Below, piece after piece: positions 9,265-20,322 of a stretch of 64,000 nt of DNA (the first letter of the stretch is position 1; each line of letters starts with the position of its first letter). Under the pieces are notes generated by a model, which ran no database searches, was not told the origin of the DNA, and was given only the letters and a program-made list of their open reading frames with translations. The stretch comes from Zizania palustris. Lineage: Eukaryota > Streptophyta > Magnoliopsida > Poales > Poaceae. Position numbers and translations under genes: made by a program. Location of the stretch: the NCBI GenBank assembly GCA_019279435.1, contig JAAALK010000287.1:18104162-18168161 (forward strand), read 5' to 3'.

Positions 9265-12200
9265 TGTAACACCCCAAAAATTAAAAGGAATAAAATAAAA
9301 AGAGAATATTATTGAAATCATTTCTGAATTTATTAATAAAGAAAAATCACAAAAGAACCCAAATAAAGCCAAACAGAGGGAAATATTCAAAATCTGGACT
9401 TGAAAATTTTATGAGATGAACTAGAGGCCAAGTTATAATTTTAGAAATTTTTACAAATTTTTATCAACAGTGATTCAACCCTTAATCAAATAAATGAATT
9501 ACTGGAATTATTTTAAATCAGAAAAGAATTAAAAAGACTTAATGGGCCTCAACCCTGAATCCTCCCTCAGCCCGGCCCAGCCCACTCGTGAGCCACTGAC
9601 CAGAGGGTCCCGCCTGTCGGCGCACGCCCCCCTCTCTCCTCCCGCCCGCGCCCCGCCTGGTCCCACCTGCCAGCCCCGCCACGCCACTGACCGCCCGGAC
9701 CCATCTGTCGGCTCCCTTTCTTTTTGGATCGCTCACTGACAGGTGGAGCCCACCTGTCAGATCCATCGTCTCCGATGGAAGGGGATCGCTCCCCTTTCCT
9801 TCCCCGGCGATTTCTTTCTGTCCTCTCGCCGCCGGCCACCGGATCGCTTTGGATCCCCTCCGATCGCCTTCCCTGGCCGCCGCCGCCCCTTTCCTTTCTT
9901 AGCCGACACGTTTTCGCGCGAATAGAAAGCTATCCGAAGCTTTTGGGAACCTCGCCGGAAAAGGAAGGAGCCCCTCGGGTTCTCCGGCATTCCTTGCCAT
10001 TTGGACGCCGGCGACCCCCTATAAGAACCCCTCGCCCTCACCGCGCTCAGTCCACACCGCCTAAACCCGAGCCTTCGCCCTCCAGAGCGCCGCCAGCTTC
10101 TCTTTGGCATTTTTGCTCTGCTTCGCCTCCGGCGAGCCCTCACCCTCGCCTCGGACCTCCTCCGTCCACGACGTCGCCACCTTCGTGACCACCTGAGCCC
10201 GCCCGTCCTCGGCCACGACTCCGTTGATCGAGAGGACCACCGGATCGCCGTCGCCGTCGACCACCCGAGAAGACCTCGCCGTCTACCCACGCCGCCGGTC
10301 ACTTCCGGACCTCCATCTTCGCCGTCAAAGGTACGGTCGTGACCGCCATCCTCTCCTCGTTCCATTTTCGGCCATAGCTAGGCTCCTAGGCCCTCGCCGC
10401 CGCCGTCGCAACCGCACCAGAGGCCACCGTCGCCGGAGACGAAGGGTAAACTACCCTCGTCACCACGTGCCGTGCCGGAATCCATCCAAGCCGCACGATT
10501 CCGAGCGAACGGTCCAGATTAGATCCTGCGGAGATCTAATCTGAGCCCTCAGATCCGGTCAAACCGGTATCGTTTAATCTCGGCCGTCGATCATGACTTA
10601 AACCCCTGGTCTGATCTCGAGCGTCCACGTCATACCGCTTCGCGAGATTTAATCGTGGCCGTTCAATTTCACTTACGCCTCCCGCCTCGCGTCCGACCGC
10701 CAGATCCAGATCCGACGGCTCTGGATCGGCCGGTCCACGCGCATAGTCACGGGTTCACGGTGAACCTGGTTCACCGTGGACCAGAGACTGATTTTAGTTT
10801 AAATAAAATTCCAGAAAATTGTTTAAACTTCAAAAATTCATATCTTGCTCATTTTAACTCCAAATTTCACCATTCAAATTTTGTTAGAACCAGAATATTA
10901 TTCTCTACACATTAATACAATAAAAACAGTATGTTTCTGTTACTTAAAATATTATTAATAAATAAATGAATAAAAATCCCTTAGGGTTGAAATTAAAAAT
11001 ACAGAAAATAAATAGGGAAAATTCTAAAACATTAAACTTTACTGTTTTGAACAAAACCTTGAAATATTAAAAAAAACATTACTTCACATAATAAAACCTA
11101 CAAATGTGTATGTCTAATATTTGGTGAATTTTTATCTGTTTATTGAATGTATTGTTTATTTTCCGTATCGAGAAGACTACGAGTTCGTCGAGGAGCAGGA
11201 GTTCTACCCCGAGGTTCCTCCATCCCCATTTGCTGAGCAAGGCAAGTCATCGACCATCTCTGTGGAAACAGTTGATCATATTGAGCCCATGTTTCAATAA
11301 ATTATCGCTATAACCCATAGGTTAATATTGCATTAGTCAAATATTCAAGCCTTACACTTATATTTATTAGATCCCCGTCCTTGTGTGCAAACCCAAGCCA
11401 TGCTTATTGAGCCTTAACTCCTTGTCACTCTACTATAAAAATATTAGCTAGTGCCCAATGTACCGGCACAACTGCTATAGGATAAAAAGAACGAGTCGTA
11501 GATAGCTGGATTCTGTATATGAATTTCCCTGTTATTCTCGTCTCTGGACTCTGTTGGAGTTGGCTAGGTTATAAGTATGGTGGGTTCCGGGTGCAAGCTC
11601 GGGCACTGGTTTGTCGCACCCGGGGCACTATAAGGACCGGTCTGCGGGATCTGTTGCAAAGCACTTCCGTACCAACCACAAGTCTAATGGGTAAGTCCTA
11701 ACTGGAAGTATGGAATACCCCGGCTTGATGCACCATAGAGGAGGGGGCAAGGGGCTAGCCTGCGGGCGACTTGTACCGACGAGGCTCAAGGGGGGGTATG
11801 GTGGGGCTCCGATGCGTCGGGACACCATATGAAACCCATAAGAGGGTGCTATTGAGTCGGGGAGGACTATATGGAAGGTTTTGGCACGAGTTCCCGTGTG
11901 ATGGGTCATCTCGTTACACTTCGGTGTAGGTGATGAGTGCGTGCCTTGTGGGTACAGTGGTACATCTCTGATCAGAGTAATTTAATCTTTTCGAAAAGCC
12001 GAGCCCACGGTCAAGGGCGGGTTGTGTGACTACTCGCAGTTAGTTTACAATTGTTTGAATGTTCAAGTTATTCATGGCACGTAAGGACTGTTGAGCGAGG
12101 TGGGGCTGACTGTACCCCTCGAGTTAGAAGATGATGATACACATGCACATGTTTACTTTTCCGTACTAATAAACTGCTCACATTTAAAGCTTTACACATA

Positions 12201-12561
12201 TGCTGCTTCCGCTCAATTAGCCAATATCTCCCTTGTTATTACCTTGCATTATATTTGCATTCGGTGGCTTGCTGAGTACATCTGTACTCACCCCGTTGAC
12301 TTACAACATCAGAGCCAGTCTACTACGAGGAGGATGAAGGTCTGGAGTAGCGACCCAGTCAAGGCGAGACTGGAAGGAGGCGTTCATCTAGGATCCTTAT
12401 TTTATTAGTTTCTCTTCACCTTTATTCACTTTTGTATTAATGCGGTCTACGAACCGTAAATGATTGTCCGTATTGTACGTGGTCGCATGATGAACGTCTT
12501 GTTTTATTGATTTTCTATGGAATTTCAATAAAGTCCTGATTTATTAAATCGGGGCGCGACA
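9265..12561 (+). repeat. 3' LTR of the Tekay-type element
   Basis: 3297 bp, offset by exactly 8946 from the 5' LTR. Every open frame of the 5' copy recurs, with one Leu/Ser change caused by the 1423/10369 substitution. It ends GGGGCGCGACA and is followed by the GTCTA duplication at 12562-12566. The candidate LTR exons recur at 11172-11241 and 12313-12350, and the TATA-like box at 10020-10026. Confidence 0.95.
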
Positions 12562-12868
12562 GTCTAGAACGAAGAAACTCAGTAAGCTTAAAGCGGCCGT
12601 GATGTTGACCTGGCATGGGCGCTATCTGTTGTTGCATAGCTGCAAAACTCTGGGCTAATCCTTGGAGAACCTGTGTCTGAATAGCCATTAACTGAGCTAA
12701 GTCTTGTGGTGGAGGTGGTATTTCTTCTGGTATAGGATTTGGGGGTTGTTCTTGATGGTGGTCTTGTTGAGACACCTCATCTTCTACTGGCTGCTCTGGG
12801 TTATTTTGGTTAGCCTCTTCATACCCATAACGTATAGGGGCGCGAATTTGGCGACGACCTCTATCCAT
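12562..12868 (-). pseudogene. Gypsy gag, N-terminal part
   Basis: Starts at ATG 12868 (MDRGRRQIRAPIRYGYEE), passes through a Gln/Pro-rich segment, and reaches the onset of the conserved gag domain (GRFKLTEFLRS) at the insertion point. The frame matches the segment at 1-313 across the GTCTA duplication. Beyond the junction the frame runs into LTR sequence of the nested element and is not meaningful. Roughly 250 bp between this ATG and the ORF0 stop (12869-13116) show no coding signal. Confidence 0.85.
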
Positions 12869-13116
12869 CTAAAAATAATAAAAGAAAAATAAACTTAGCC
12901 ACATAATTAGGGTACACAATCACATAGAGGATACTAACAACCACATGCATAAATAGGGGGAAGTGTCTCAGCACATAGGTGTCATCACAAAAGTACATCC
13001 AAAATACCACTCATCAACAGTACATCTAACACACATGTCATGTCCTACATCCATACTACCAATGTTCTACTAAAACTACCCTCAAAAGTACTACATATAC
13101 TACTAATAAAGTGCTG

Positions 13117-14388
13117 CTACTCCTCGTCCTCTGAGTAGTACTCTCGCTCCTCCGGCTCCTCCTCCTCAGACTCCTGCTCGGGCTCAGCCTCCTCGATCTC
13201 AGGCTCCTCTAGGAAGTCGTCGAGCCCCATCTCGGTGTCATCATCATCCAAATCATCAGCACCAATCATCTAATCATCAACACCATCATCATCATCATCA
13301 CTAATATAAATCACCTCTGTCGAAGCAACTGGAACGGATGCTGGATCACACACAATATCTCTAGTGGGTGATGGCGGTGGTGAATGGGGAATGGGTACGG
13401 CAATACCTAGGGACTGATCTGGCTGGACAACTAAAGCGGGGAGCTGGGAGGGATCTATGGCTGGGTCGGGAAGTGGAAAGTAGGAATCTAATTCAGTAAA
13501 GGGAGAGGCTGCTGGGTCAGGGGTGTAATCTGGAGACTAGCTACCGGGTAAGGTGGAACTCGAGGGAATATCAAGGTAGTGGCGGGTAGGGGAATATGGT
13601 CTAGTAGGGGTGGTGGGCGGCAGGCGAATGAAGCGGGCTAGGTACTCGGTCTCTGAGGGGGTCACCATAGGTATGGCTAGAGACGAAGGCTCTGCGACAA
13701 GGGAAGGGGCCATAAGGTGGTCTAGCTACGACAAGTCAAGCGGAGGGGACACTACAACTGGAAGAGGTGAGGGTACCGGGTCTATCGGGGCAAGTGGGAT
13801 GGTAGTAAGTGGTACCATGGCTGGGGCGGATGTAATGGGGATGATGGGTACGCTAGGTGGGGCTACTGGTGCGGCTGGGGCAACTGGTGGTGCGGGCGGT
13901 GGGATGAGCATAGCTCTAAGACGGGTGGACTCCAGATCTAAGGTGATGTAAGCATCTAAGAGTCTCTGATACATATGATCCTGAGCATGACTAAGTCTAG
14001 ATAGCATGGCTAAGGCTGGGTGGTCCTCTAAGCAAGTACAAGGATAGGTGAAGGCATCAGTTCCCTGATCTAGGGTAGGCAAAAGGCGAAAATGGCTAGA
14101 GTGGAGACGATCACCGTACCTCTGCATCAAGCGTACTATGGTCGAGTAGGCGACATCCTGCATGGCCAAAACATAAGTAGGGTGGACTATGGAATAATGG
14201 ATAAACTCTACCTCAGGGGTCAATGGAAATAGGGTGACTGTCAGGTGGCAAGGGTATGGTGGAGTGGTGTAGGCGAATCCTAAGTAATCGGGTATGGCAT
14301 AACCTAGGTATTCGGCAAGCTCACGAAGGATACACACGAATCCATCAAATCCCAAACGCTGAGTGTGGTGCACTGGTCCAGAAGACAT
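13117..14388 (-). pseudogene. ORF0 of the minus-strand element, with three in-frame TAG codons
   Basis: The frame from ATG 14388 stays in one phase for 424 codons to TAG at 13119-13117. It is broken only by three TAG codons at 13728-13726, 13539-13537 and 13272-13270. The N-terminal about 150 residues align by eye with the ORF0 at 3754 (LRELAEYLGYAIP, HLTVTLFP, RYGDRLHSSHFRLLPT, LSRLSHAQDHMYQ). A long Pro/Thr/Ser-rich linker follows. The C-terminus is strongly acidic (runs of Asp, then EEEEPEEREYYSEDEE). The lack of frameshifts suggests recent decay, or readthrough. The function is unknown. Confidence 0.7.
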
Positions 14389-14566
14389 CTACAAAAATTT
14401 GCATGAAGTAAAAAGTGAGTAAACAAACAGAGTATAAAAGAAATTAAATATTTTATTTATGCACACAAAATTTATTCTTATATATATCTTATCATATATA
14501 TATACTCTTATACATTTTTGGACAAAATTTATGGTAGTCTCGTGTTCCCATCCTAGGGCCAACTTT

Positions 14567-14578
14567 GCTCTGATACCA
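14567..14578 (-). promoter_or_regulatory. Primer-binding site of the minus-strand element
   Basis: The reverse complement reads TGGTATCAGAGC, the initiator-methionine tRNA site, three bases from the LTR edge at 14582. It fixes both the orientation and the inner boundary of the LTR. Confidence 0.92.
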
Positions 14579-14581
14579 CCC

Positions 14582-17500
14582 TGTGATGCCCTGCCCCGTA
14601 TTGACTTGGCTAATACGAGACGAGGGAATCACTTTACAATCGAGTCAATATCATCTCTGACATCATTTCGAATTGTCGGTGGCCATGGCCAACATAAGTA
14701 GCTATTTTATTACAAACACTGATGAGGTATTCCTCGCGGTATTAATAAAGGTACTTCAGAGTCTAGCAGCGGAAAGACAACATATTTTATTCAATCACAA
14801 CTCATGTTGGGAACTAGGACGGAAACTCTAATCTTCACGAATCTCCTCCTCTTCAACTTCTTCTTCAAGGACGTAGTCTTCTCCTTCCACGCCTTCGTAT
14901 TTTGGATGTTGGGGGGTGGGGTGAGTACAGAAGAACTCAACAAGTCCCGAAATATTTTATAGATGCATCCGGGTTCAAGGAAAGGCTTATGGCTCATATA
15001 AAAGATGATGCATGAAAGATCTATGTGTATTTTCAACTTCATATTAAATACCTCAACCACAATGAACTAATTTTCATTAAACCAATGACTACCATTATTC
15101 CACAAGAGAACATTTTATTCTTTTCGAAACCAACGCAACTTCCTATGAACAGTATCCACAAGACTTCATCATTTTAGATTCTAATCATACTCCTTCCAGT
15201 GGACAATTTACACTTCCTACTCTGCTATTATAACTTAATCACAAAAATTCTCACTCTTCTACGCAAGGGAAAACAATTGATGCACATGCCCATGACCGTG
15301 GGCACGACTGTTCGAACAGATTTAACTTCAGCTGAAGGTGTACACTTTACACTCACGACACAAAACACTCCTACTACCTGCGAAGTAGAGGAGGTTTCGT
15401 GACAAGGTCTTTCACAAGCGAGTCTAGGATACTGTACCGCCAGCAAGAAGGGTCCGCGACCAAGGATCATGGGCATTCGCCCCTTGTTTCCTCAGGAATC
15501 CCGCAAGTGCTCCACCTTTCACACACACACCTTCCATAATATGTCCATTGGGCCAAGATTTTCCCCGGGAGCCACTTCGGCGATTCCACATCTCCCGGCA
15601 ACCACAGACTATCCTAAACTTACTAGCTACTAAACCAGGAGCAGAGCCATTATACCCGTGAGGTTGCACGAGGGTGGTGCAAGATGCAGTTTCCCCAAGG
15701 AATCGGTCCTTAATCGCCATATGACATCGAGCCTCCGATGCAACGAGTCTATACAGCGATATCTATATCACTACCCATTTTTCCTTTCCGATCCATCTTC
15801 CAAAGCCTAGTCCTCACTATTCTTTAAGTATTTTCCTAAACTCCCATTACGTCCCACACTCAAACATTTATCAATTCATAGATCAGTAATGTAAAGAGTT
15901 TATCCATTATACAAGTTTGTTATCAAGACAAGTTTGACTTCATACAACCCATCACAATATTAGGATAAAGTTGTATTAATCATTAAGGCTTCAAGGCAAT
16001 ACAAGTACAATTTCACAAGGAAGGCTAGTGAGGCAAGTTTTAGGTTTTATATGACTTAATCGCTCAGGCGATGTCCTAGTTCAACAGTGCATGTGTTTGT
16101 GACCTAATCATGCATATATATATCAAAACAATTTTTGCAACACATGGGATCAACATGTTCAAGGTAGGAGACTTGCCTTGCTCACAAGGGTGTTCCTGAT
16201 CTTCAAATTCTACACCTTGAGGGTCTTCTGTTTCAATTCCTAGCGCAACAAAATTTATAATTAAAATTTTACTCAAGCAACCATTTGGTTAATCCCTAAA
16301 ATAATCTATCCGGAAAATCAAAAATAAACATTATTATCAACTTATATATATATATATATATATATTTGAAAACAGTAGCTTCTGTTGTAAAGATTATTCC
16401 TTAATTACGTTATTAATTTCTATTTTTTTATTTAAATTCTGAAAATACAGTACGATGTTACTTGAACTAATTTTCTTAAAATGGCAAATTGCACTGTGTA
16501 GTCGTTGTGCTAATGGGCCAAAATAGCCGGCCCAGGTGGAGTGCTACGCACGGAGCGCATGCACGCAGGCGCCCAGGCGCGCGCAGTGACGGCGCCGGCT
16601 GTGATGCGGGCCCTGCCGTCGGGGCTGACGCGTGGGGCTGGACTGCCAGAGACTCCAAAATTTTCTGTGCGGCTGACCAGTGGGCCTGATGTGGCAGTGA
16701 GTGAAAAATAGAGGAAAACTGGCGGCTGGAGGAAGAAGACGACGCGGACGGACGAAACTTTCCGGACATCGTTCTCCCTCCGAACAGCACGGATTGACTT
16801 GAAAATTTCCAGATAACCATAACACAACCAGATGAACACATCCATCGGTTCGGATTAAGCATTAAGGCTATATTTTGGTTTATAAATCGAGAAACAGAGG
16901 TCTTGGGTGGGGGTGTCCATGGCTACAGTGGAGCTCCCGATTGTCTAATAAATGGCAATTAAACCTTCTAGGGACTAACTAGTATCTACCAGAAGGCTCT
17001 GATCATGCTACGGAGTTCCCTATTAGCCTGGCGACGGCGACCCGAAAGGCTACAATGCGGACCTCGTCGCCGGTGAGATACGAGCTACCACTAAGCTAGG
17101 AAAGTGAGGGGAAATGATTTACACAATGTAAGCATGCTCTAGATCAAAGTAATCGGATTAAAATGGTACCTTGGTCGGGGGTCGACGGTGAGCGGTGGTT
17201 GTAGACAGAAATTGGGCGTTTTCGATGGGGGATGAAATCCGACAGGGCTAGCTGCAAAAATTGATGGAGCGATGCACTAGGATCATGCTCGATCAAGAAT
17301 CGACGAAAATGGCAGAGCAGGGATGGAGAATTTTGGAACCTACCGAGGCGGTGGATGACGGAGGCGGCTGAAATCCGGCGCTCTGGAGCTCCGGGAAAAT
17401 TGGGGAATGTCAGCCTGAGCTTGCTAAAATAGCCGAGGGCACGGGGGAAGCTTCGGGGAAGTTTCCTTGCGCTTATCCGGAGAGAGGGCTGCGGCGGGAT

Positions 17501-17878
17501 GTGACAAGTAATCGGCGGCGAGCGGCGCGGCTGAGCTGGCGATGGCTCGGGGCTCGAGGTAATGGTGAACATATACGACCGGCGAGTGCTGTAGAATGCG
17601 GATTGGTGGGTACGAGTGATGGCGTCGGCTGGCATCGGCAAAACGATGATGGCGGCGACGGCGCGATAGTTAGCGACGGGACGGTCGAACGGCGAATAGT
17701 AGTCAGGCGACGCGTGTCCAGCTCATGATTATTCGAACGGTGCTTGTACGGAGGCTTGCTGTCAGAATGGAGGAGACACGTGCGACGCGGCGCATGCGGC
17801 CGAGCGGGAGCACGCACGCGTGCTCAGGTGGTGCACCAGCTCGCGGCTGGAGCAGCCGCCCGACGGGCGGGCGTGACA
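14582..17878 (-). repeat. 5' LTR of the minus-strand gypsy element
   Basis: On the minus strand it starts TGTCACGCCC (17878) and ends GGGCATCACA (14582), giving imperfect inverted termini. The inner edge is set by the primer site. The outer edge is set by the sharp switch to Tat-element coding sequence at 17880. Its length is 3297 bp, equal to the Tekay LTRs, although most of the sequence is not alignable by eye. A TA repeat lies at 16345-16364. A TATA-like segment near 17571 and a donor-like CCTCG/GTAGGT at 17344/17343 may belong to its promoter and leader. Confidence 0.85.
14828..16239 (-). other. Candidate two-exon acidic ORF end inside the minus-strand LTR
   Basis: Block A (16239 to 16177) follows an AG acceptor and reads an acidic frame ending EDQEHPCEQ. 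It ends at AG/GCAAGT, as in the other LTRs. Block B (14892 to 14828) follows AG at 14894-14893 and reads GEDYVLEEEVEEEEIRED, then TAG. Joining 16177 to 14892 keeps the frame. In this copy an unspliced in-frame ATG exists upstream at 16276. The sequence differs greatly from the other two LTR types, but the layout, phase, GC donor and acidic end are the same. Confidence 0.4.
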
Positions 17879-17879
17879 A

Positions 17880-18660
17880 AAAGAGTACATCATCACATTC
17901 TTGAGCCACCGCCTACTGGACGCCGAAACCAGGTACACATTTGTGGAACGAATTTGTTTATCAGTTTACTACGCATGCACCAAATTACGCCATTTTCTTC
18001 TCCCCACTACATGTGTGGTCGTTTGCCAAACCGATGTTATAAAGCACATGTTATAGAAGCTTATTTTAAGTGGAAGAATCGGAAAATGGGCTTACGCGTT
18101 GATTGATTATGATTTGGCCTATGAACCCCTGAGAGCGATGAAAGGCCAAATCGTAGCCAACTTTATAGTTGATCACCACATATATGTCACTTGGAGTGAC
18201 AATATTGCTCTAGTTGAGGTAGTGCCATGGAAACTTTACTTTGATGGTTCGGCTTGCAAGAGTGGCCAAGGGATTGGAGTGGTTCTCATATCACCTAATG
18301 GAATGCACTTTGAAACTTCGGCCCGTCTAGAATTTTCTTCCACTAATAACCAAGCCGAATACGAAGCCTTATTGTTAGATTTTGAGTTACTAGAATCTAT
18401 AGGTGCTAGGCATGTCCAAGCATATGGTGATTCTTTGTTAGTAGTGCAACAAGTAGCTAAAAGTGCTCAATGCTTAAACGGCTTGCTGAATAGTTACTTG
18501 GATAAATGTCTAGACATAGTTGATGCTTTTGATGACTTCAAAATCTCTCACGTGTCAAGAGAAGCCAATTCAGTCGCAAATGATTTGGCTCAGCAAGCAT
18601 CTGGTTACCAAGTCAGGAGAGGAAAATTTTCTGTATTGGAGAAGCCGATGCTCGGTCTCA
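17880..18660 (+). pseudogene. Tat pol: end of RNase H and archaeal-type RNase H
   Basis: The frame opens at the LTR junction with RNase H C-terminal sequence (LSHRLLDAETRYTFVE, YYACTKLRHFLL). It has TAG at 18054-18056, where relatives have Gln, then continues through GRIGKWAYALIDYDLAYEPL into the archaeal-type RNase H domain (about 18215-18600). That domain shows the acidic active-site residues in LYFDGSACKSGQG, NNQAEYEALL, YGDSLLVVQQV and ANSVANDLA. These enzymes degrade RNA in RNA-DNA hybrids; in Tat elements the second domain is an acquired copy. One stop codon disables the frame. Confidence 0.85.
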
Positions 18661-18905
18661 CCGTCGAAGCCAGTAATGGTGGACAGACGCACCCTCTAGG
18701 TCGAACCCATCTGGCCACCGAAGGCCGCTGCGCGCCAAGGTCCTTGGACCGAAGTACGCTTCCAACTGAGAGACCTGGCACGCCGGAGTCCGTAGGCCGA
18801 AGCCTCCCGCACAGAGAAGGCTCTCCAGAGTCCGAACACTCTGGAGGGCTTCGGCCCAGCACACTCCGAACGGCCAGCCCGACCAGGCTTCGGTAGGAGC
18901 AAAAA
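18661..18905 (+). other. GC-rich spacer rich in CCGAAG, between RNase H and integrase
   Basis: The base composition changes abruptly between the archaeal RNase H and the integrase region. About 245 bp are GC-rich and full of CGAAG/CTTCGG motifs and short inverted stretches (TCCAGAGTCCGAACACTCTGGA). The frame is open but has no domain similarity. The motif resembles the CTTCGG-rich LTR of the same element (20323-21594), so an internal copy of LTR-like DNA is possible. Its ends are estimated from composition only. Confidence 0.45.
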
Positions 18906-20237
18906 TGTCTCGGGGGGCACCTCGAAGTCAGTAATTTAGAAATCTTTTCAGAAGGTGAGCTAGTGAGGCCTTCTGAAGTCCATAAGGGTGATTGGAGAGT
19001 TCCAATCATCCAGTATTTGAGAGACCCTAGCCAAAGGGTTGATCGAAAGGTTCGGTGACAAGCGTTCAAATTCGTGTTAATAGATGACACATTGTACCGC
19101 CGAACCATCGATGGAGTATTATTAAAGTGTTTGGACCATGAACAGTCCTAGGTGGCCATGGGAGAAGTCCATGAAGGACTTTGTGGCACTCACTAGTCGG
19201 CCCAGAAAATTAGTTGGATGCTCAAGAGAGCGGGTTTTTATTGGCCGACTATGACTGAAGATTGTTTCAAGTACTATAGAGGGTGTGAAGCATGTCAGAA
19301 GTTTGGCAATATTCAGTTGGCTCCCGCCTCATTGCTCAGTCCTATTATCAAGCCATGGTCGTTTCAAGGTTGGGGTTTAGACTTCATCGGCCAGATCCAC
19401 CCTCCTTCCTCAAAAGGGCATCGGTTCATGTTGATGGCGACGGATTACTTCACTAAGTGGACCGAGGCCGTGCCTCTCAAGAACATGACTCACAATGAGT
19501 TACGAGATTTTATCTTGAAGCACATCATACATAGGTTTGGCATTCCTCAAACTCTTACTACGGATCAAGGTAGTTCATTTTTTTCTGGAGAAGTGAGAGA
19601 CTTCACCGAATATTATGGTATTAAGTTGATAAACTCTTCACCTTACTATGCTCAGGCCAATGGTCAGGCCGACTCTAGTAATAAAATCGTGATTAGGCTC
19701 ATTAAGAAGAAAATTGAAGAGTTTCCTAAAAGGTGGCACGAAGTGCTTTCCGAGGCGCTATGGGCTTGTAGAATTGCAAAGCACAGTGCTATCAAAGTCA
19801 GTCCATATGAATTGGTATATGGACAAGAAGCCGTTCTACCTGTAGAGGTAGATCTTGGATCCTTAAGAGTGTTAAAGCAAGATGGCTTATCGGCCATCGA
19901 GTATGAAACTCTTCTGAAGGATAATCTAGAGGAAGTGATCGATAAGAGACTAAGGGCATTAGAAGCCAAGAAGAGAGTAGCTAAAGCCTACAATAAGAAG
20001 GTTAGACCAAAATCGTTTCAAGTAGGAGACTTGGTGCGGAAGACGATTTTACCCTTAGGCATGAAGAGTCCCAAATTTGGTAAATGGTCACCTAGTTGGG
20101 AAGGTCCTTTTAAGATAGCCGAAATTGCTCCCAGCAACGCATACGTGTTGGAATCTCTGCAGGGAGAGCGGTTTCAAAGAGCTTTGAATGGTAGGTACTT
20201 GAAAAGGTATTTCCCAAGTGTGTGGCAAACAACATAA
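18906..20237 (+). pseudogene. Tat integrase
   Basis: Broken leading part (GDWRVPIIQYLRDPSQRVDRKV, then stops near 19058 and 19150), then an open frame from 19218. The zinc-binding CEACQKFG, the catalytic-core Asp motifs GLDFIGQ and TTDQGSSFFSG, and the C-terminal GPFKI and NGRYLKRYFP blocks are visible. The position expected to hold the catalytic Glu reads NGQADSSNK, so the Glu of the DDE triad appears to be Asp (codon 19671-19673). With the upstream breaks this copy should not integrate. Confidence 0.85.
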
Positions 20238-20322
20238 AGGGTGTCGAAAAGCCGATATGGACGATATCGTCTTCAGCACGTTGTGCTTTTAGTTCACTCA
20301 GTTCACTAAAAGGCAGGGGGCA

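Larger units (their letters stand above)
319..12561 (+). mobile_element. Complete Tekay/RIRE3-type gypsy chromovirus, very young
   Basis: A full LTR retrotransposon with 3297 bp LTRs at both ends, a tRNA-iMet primer site, ORF0, gag-protease, RT-RNase H-integrase with a C-terminal chromodomain, a polypurine tract and 5 bp target duplications. Long LTRs, an ORF ahead of gag and the chromodomain fit the Tekay/Del lineage (RIRE3-like in rice). The LTRs have the same length, and reading them side by side I found two substitutions (527 G versus 9473 A; 1423 T versus 10369 C). At 1.3e-8 substitutions per site per year this implies insertion tens of thousands of years ago. The only visible defect is a TAG between protease and RT. 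Confidence 0.95.
1..17878 (-). mobile_element. Minus-strand gypsy element hosting the Tekay insertion (partial)
   Basis: Read right to left: LTR (17878 to 14582), tRNA-iMet primer site (14578-14567), ORF0 (14388 to 13117), gag start (12868), then the nested 12.2 kb element, then gag again (313 to 1). The pol region and the other LTR are beyond the left edge, so the left target duplication cannot be checked. ORF0 and LTR architecture place it near the Tekay/RIRE3 group, although its LTR is mostly unalignable with the nested element. It interrupts the RNase H coding region of a Tat-lineage element that resumes at 17880. Confidence 0.88.

Noticed and set aside
16476..16862. Overlapping ORFs on both strands inside the minus-strand LTR
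   Set aside because: No domain; a GC-rich patch of an LTR.
17144..17817. 165-codon and 114-codon minus-strand ORFs in the minus-strand LTR
   Set aside because: They overlap the presumed transcribed leader, have Pro/Ser-rich translations without homology, and are not conserved in the related LTRs.
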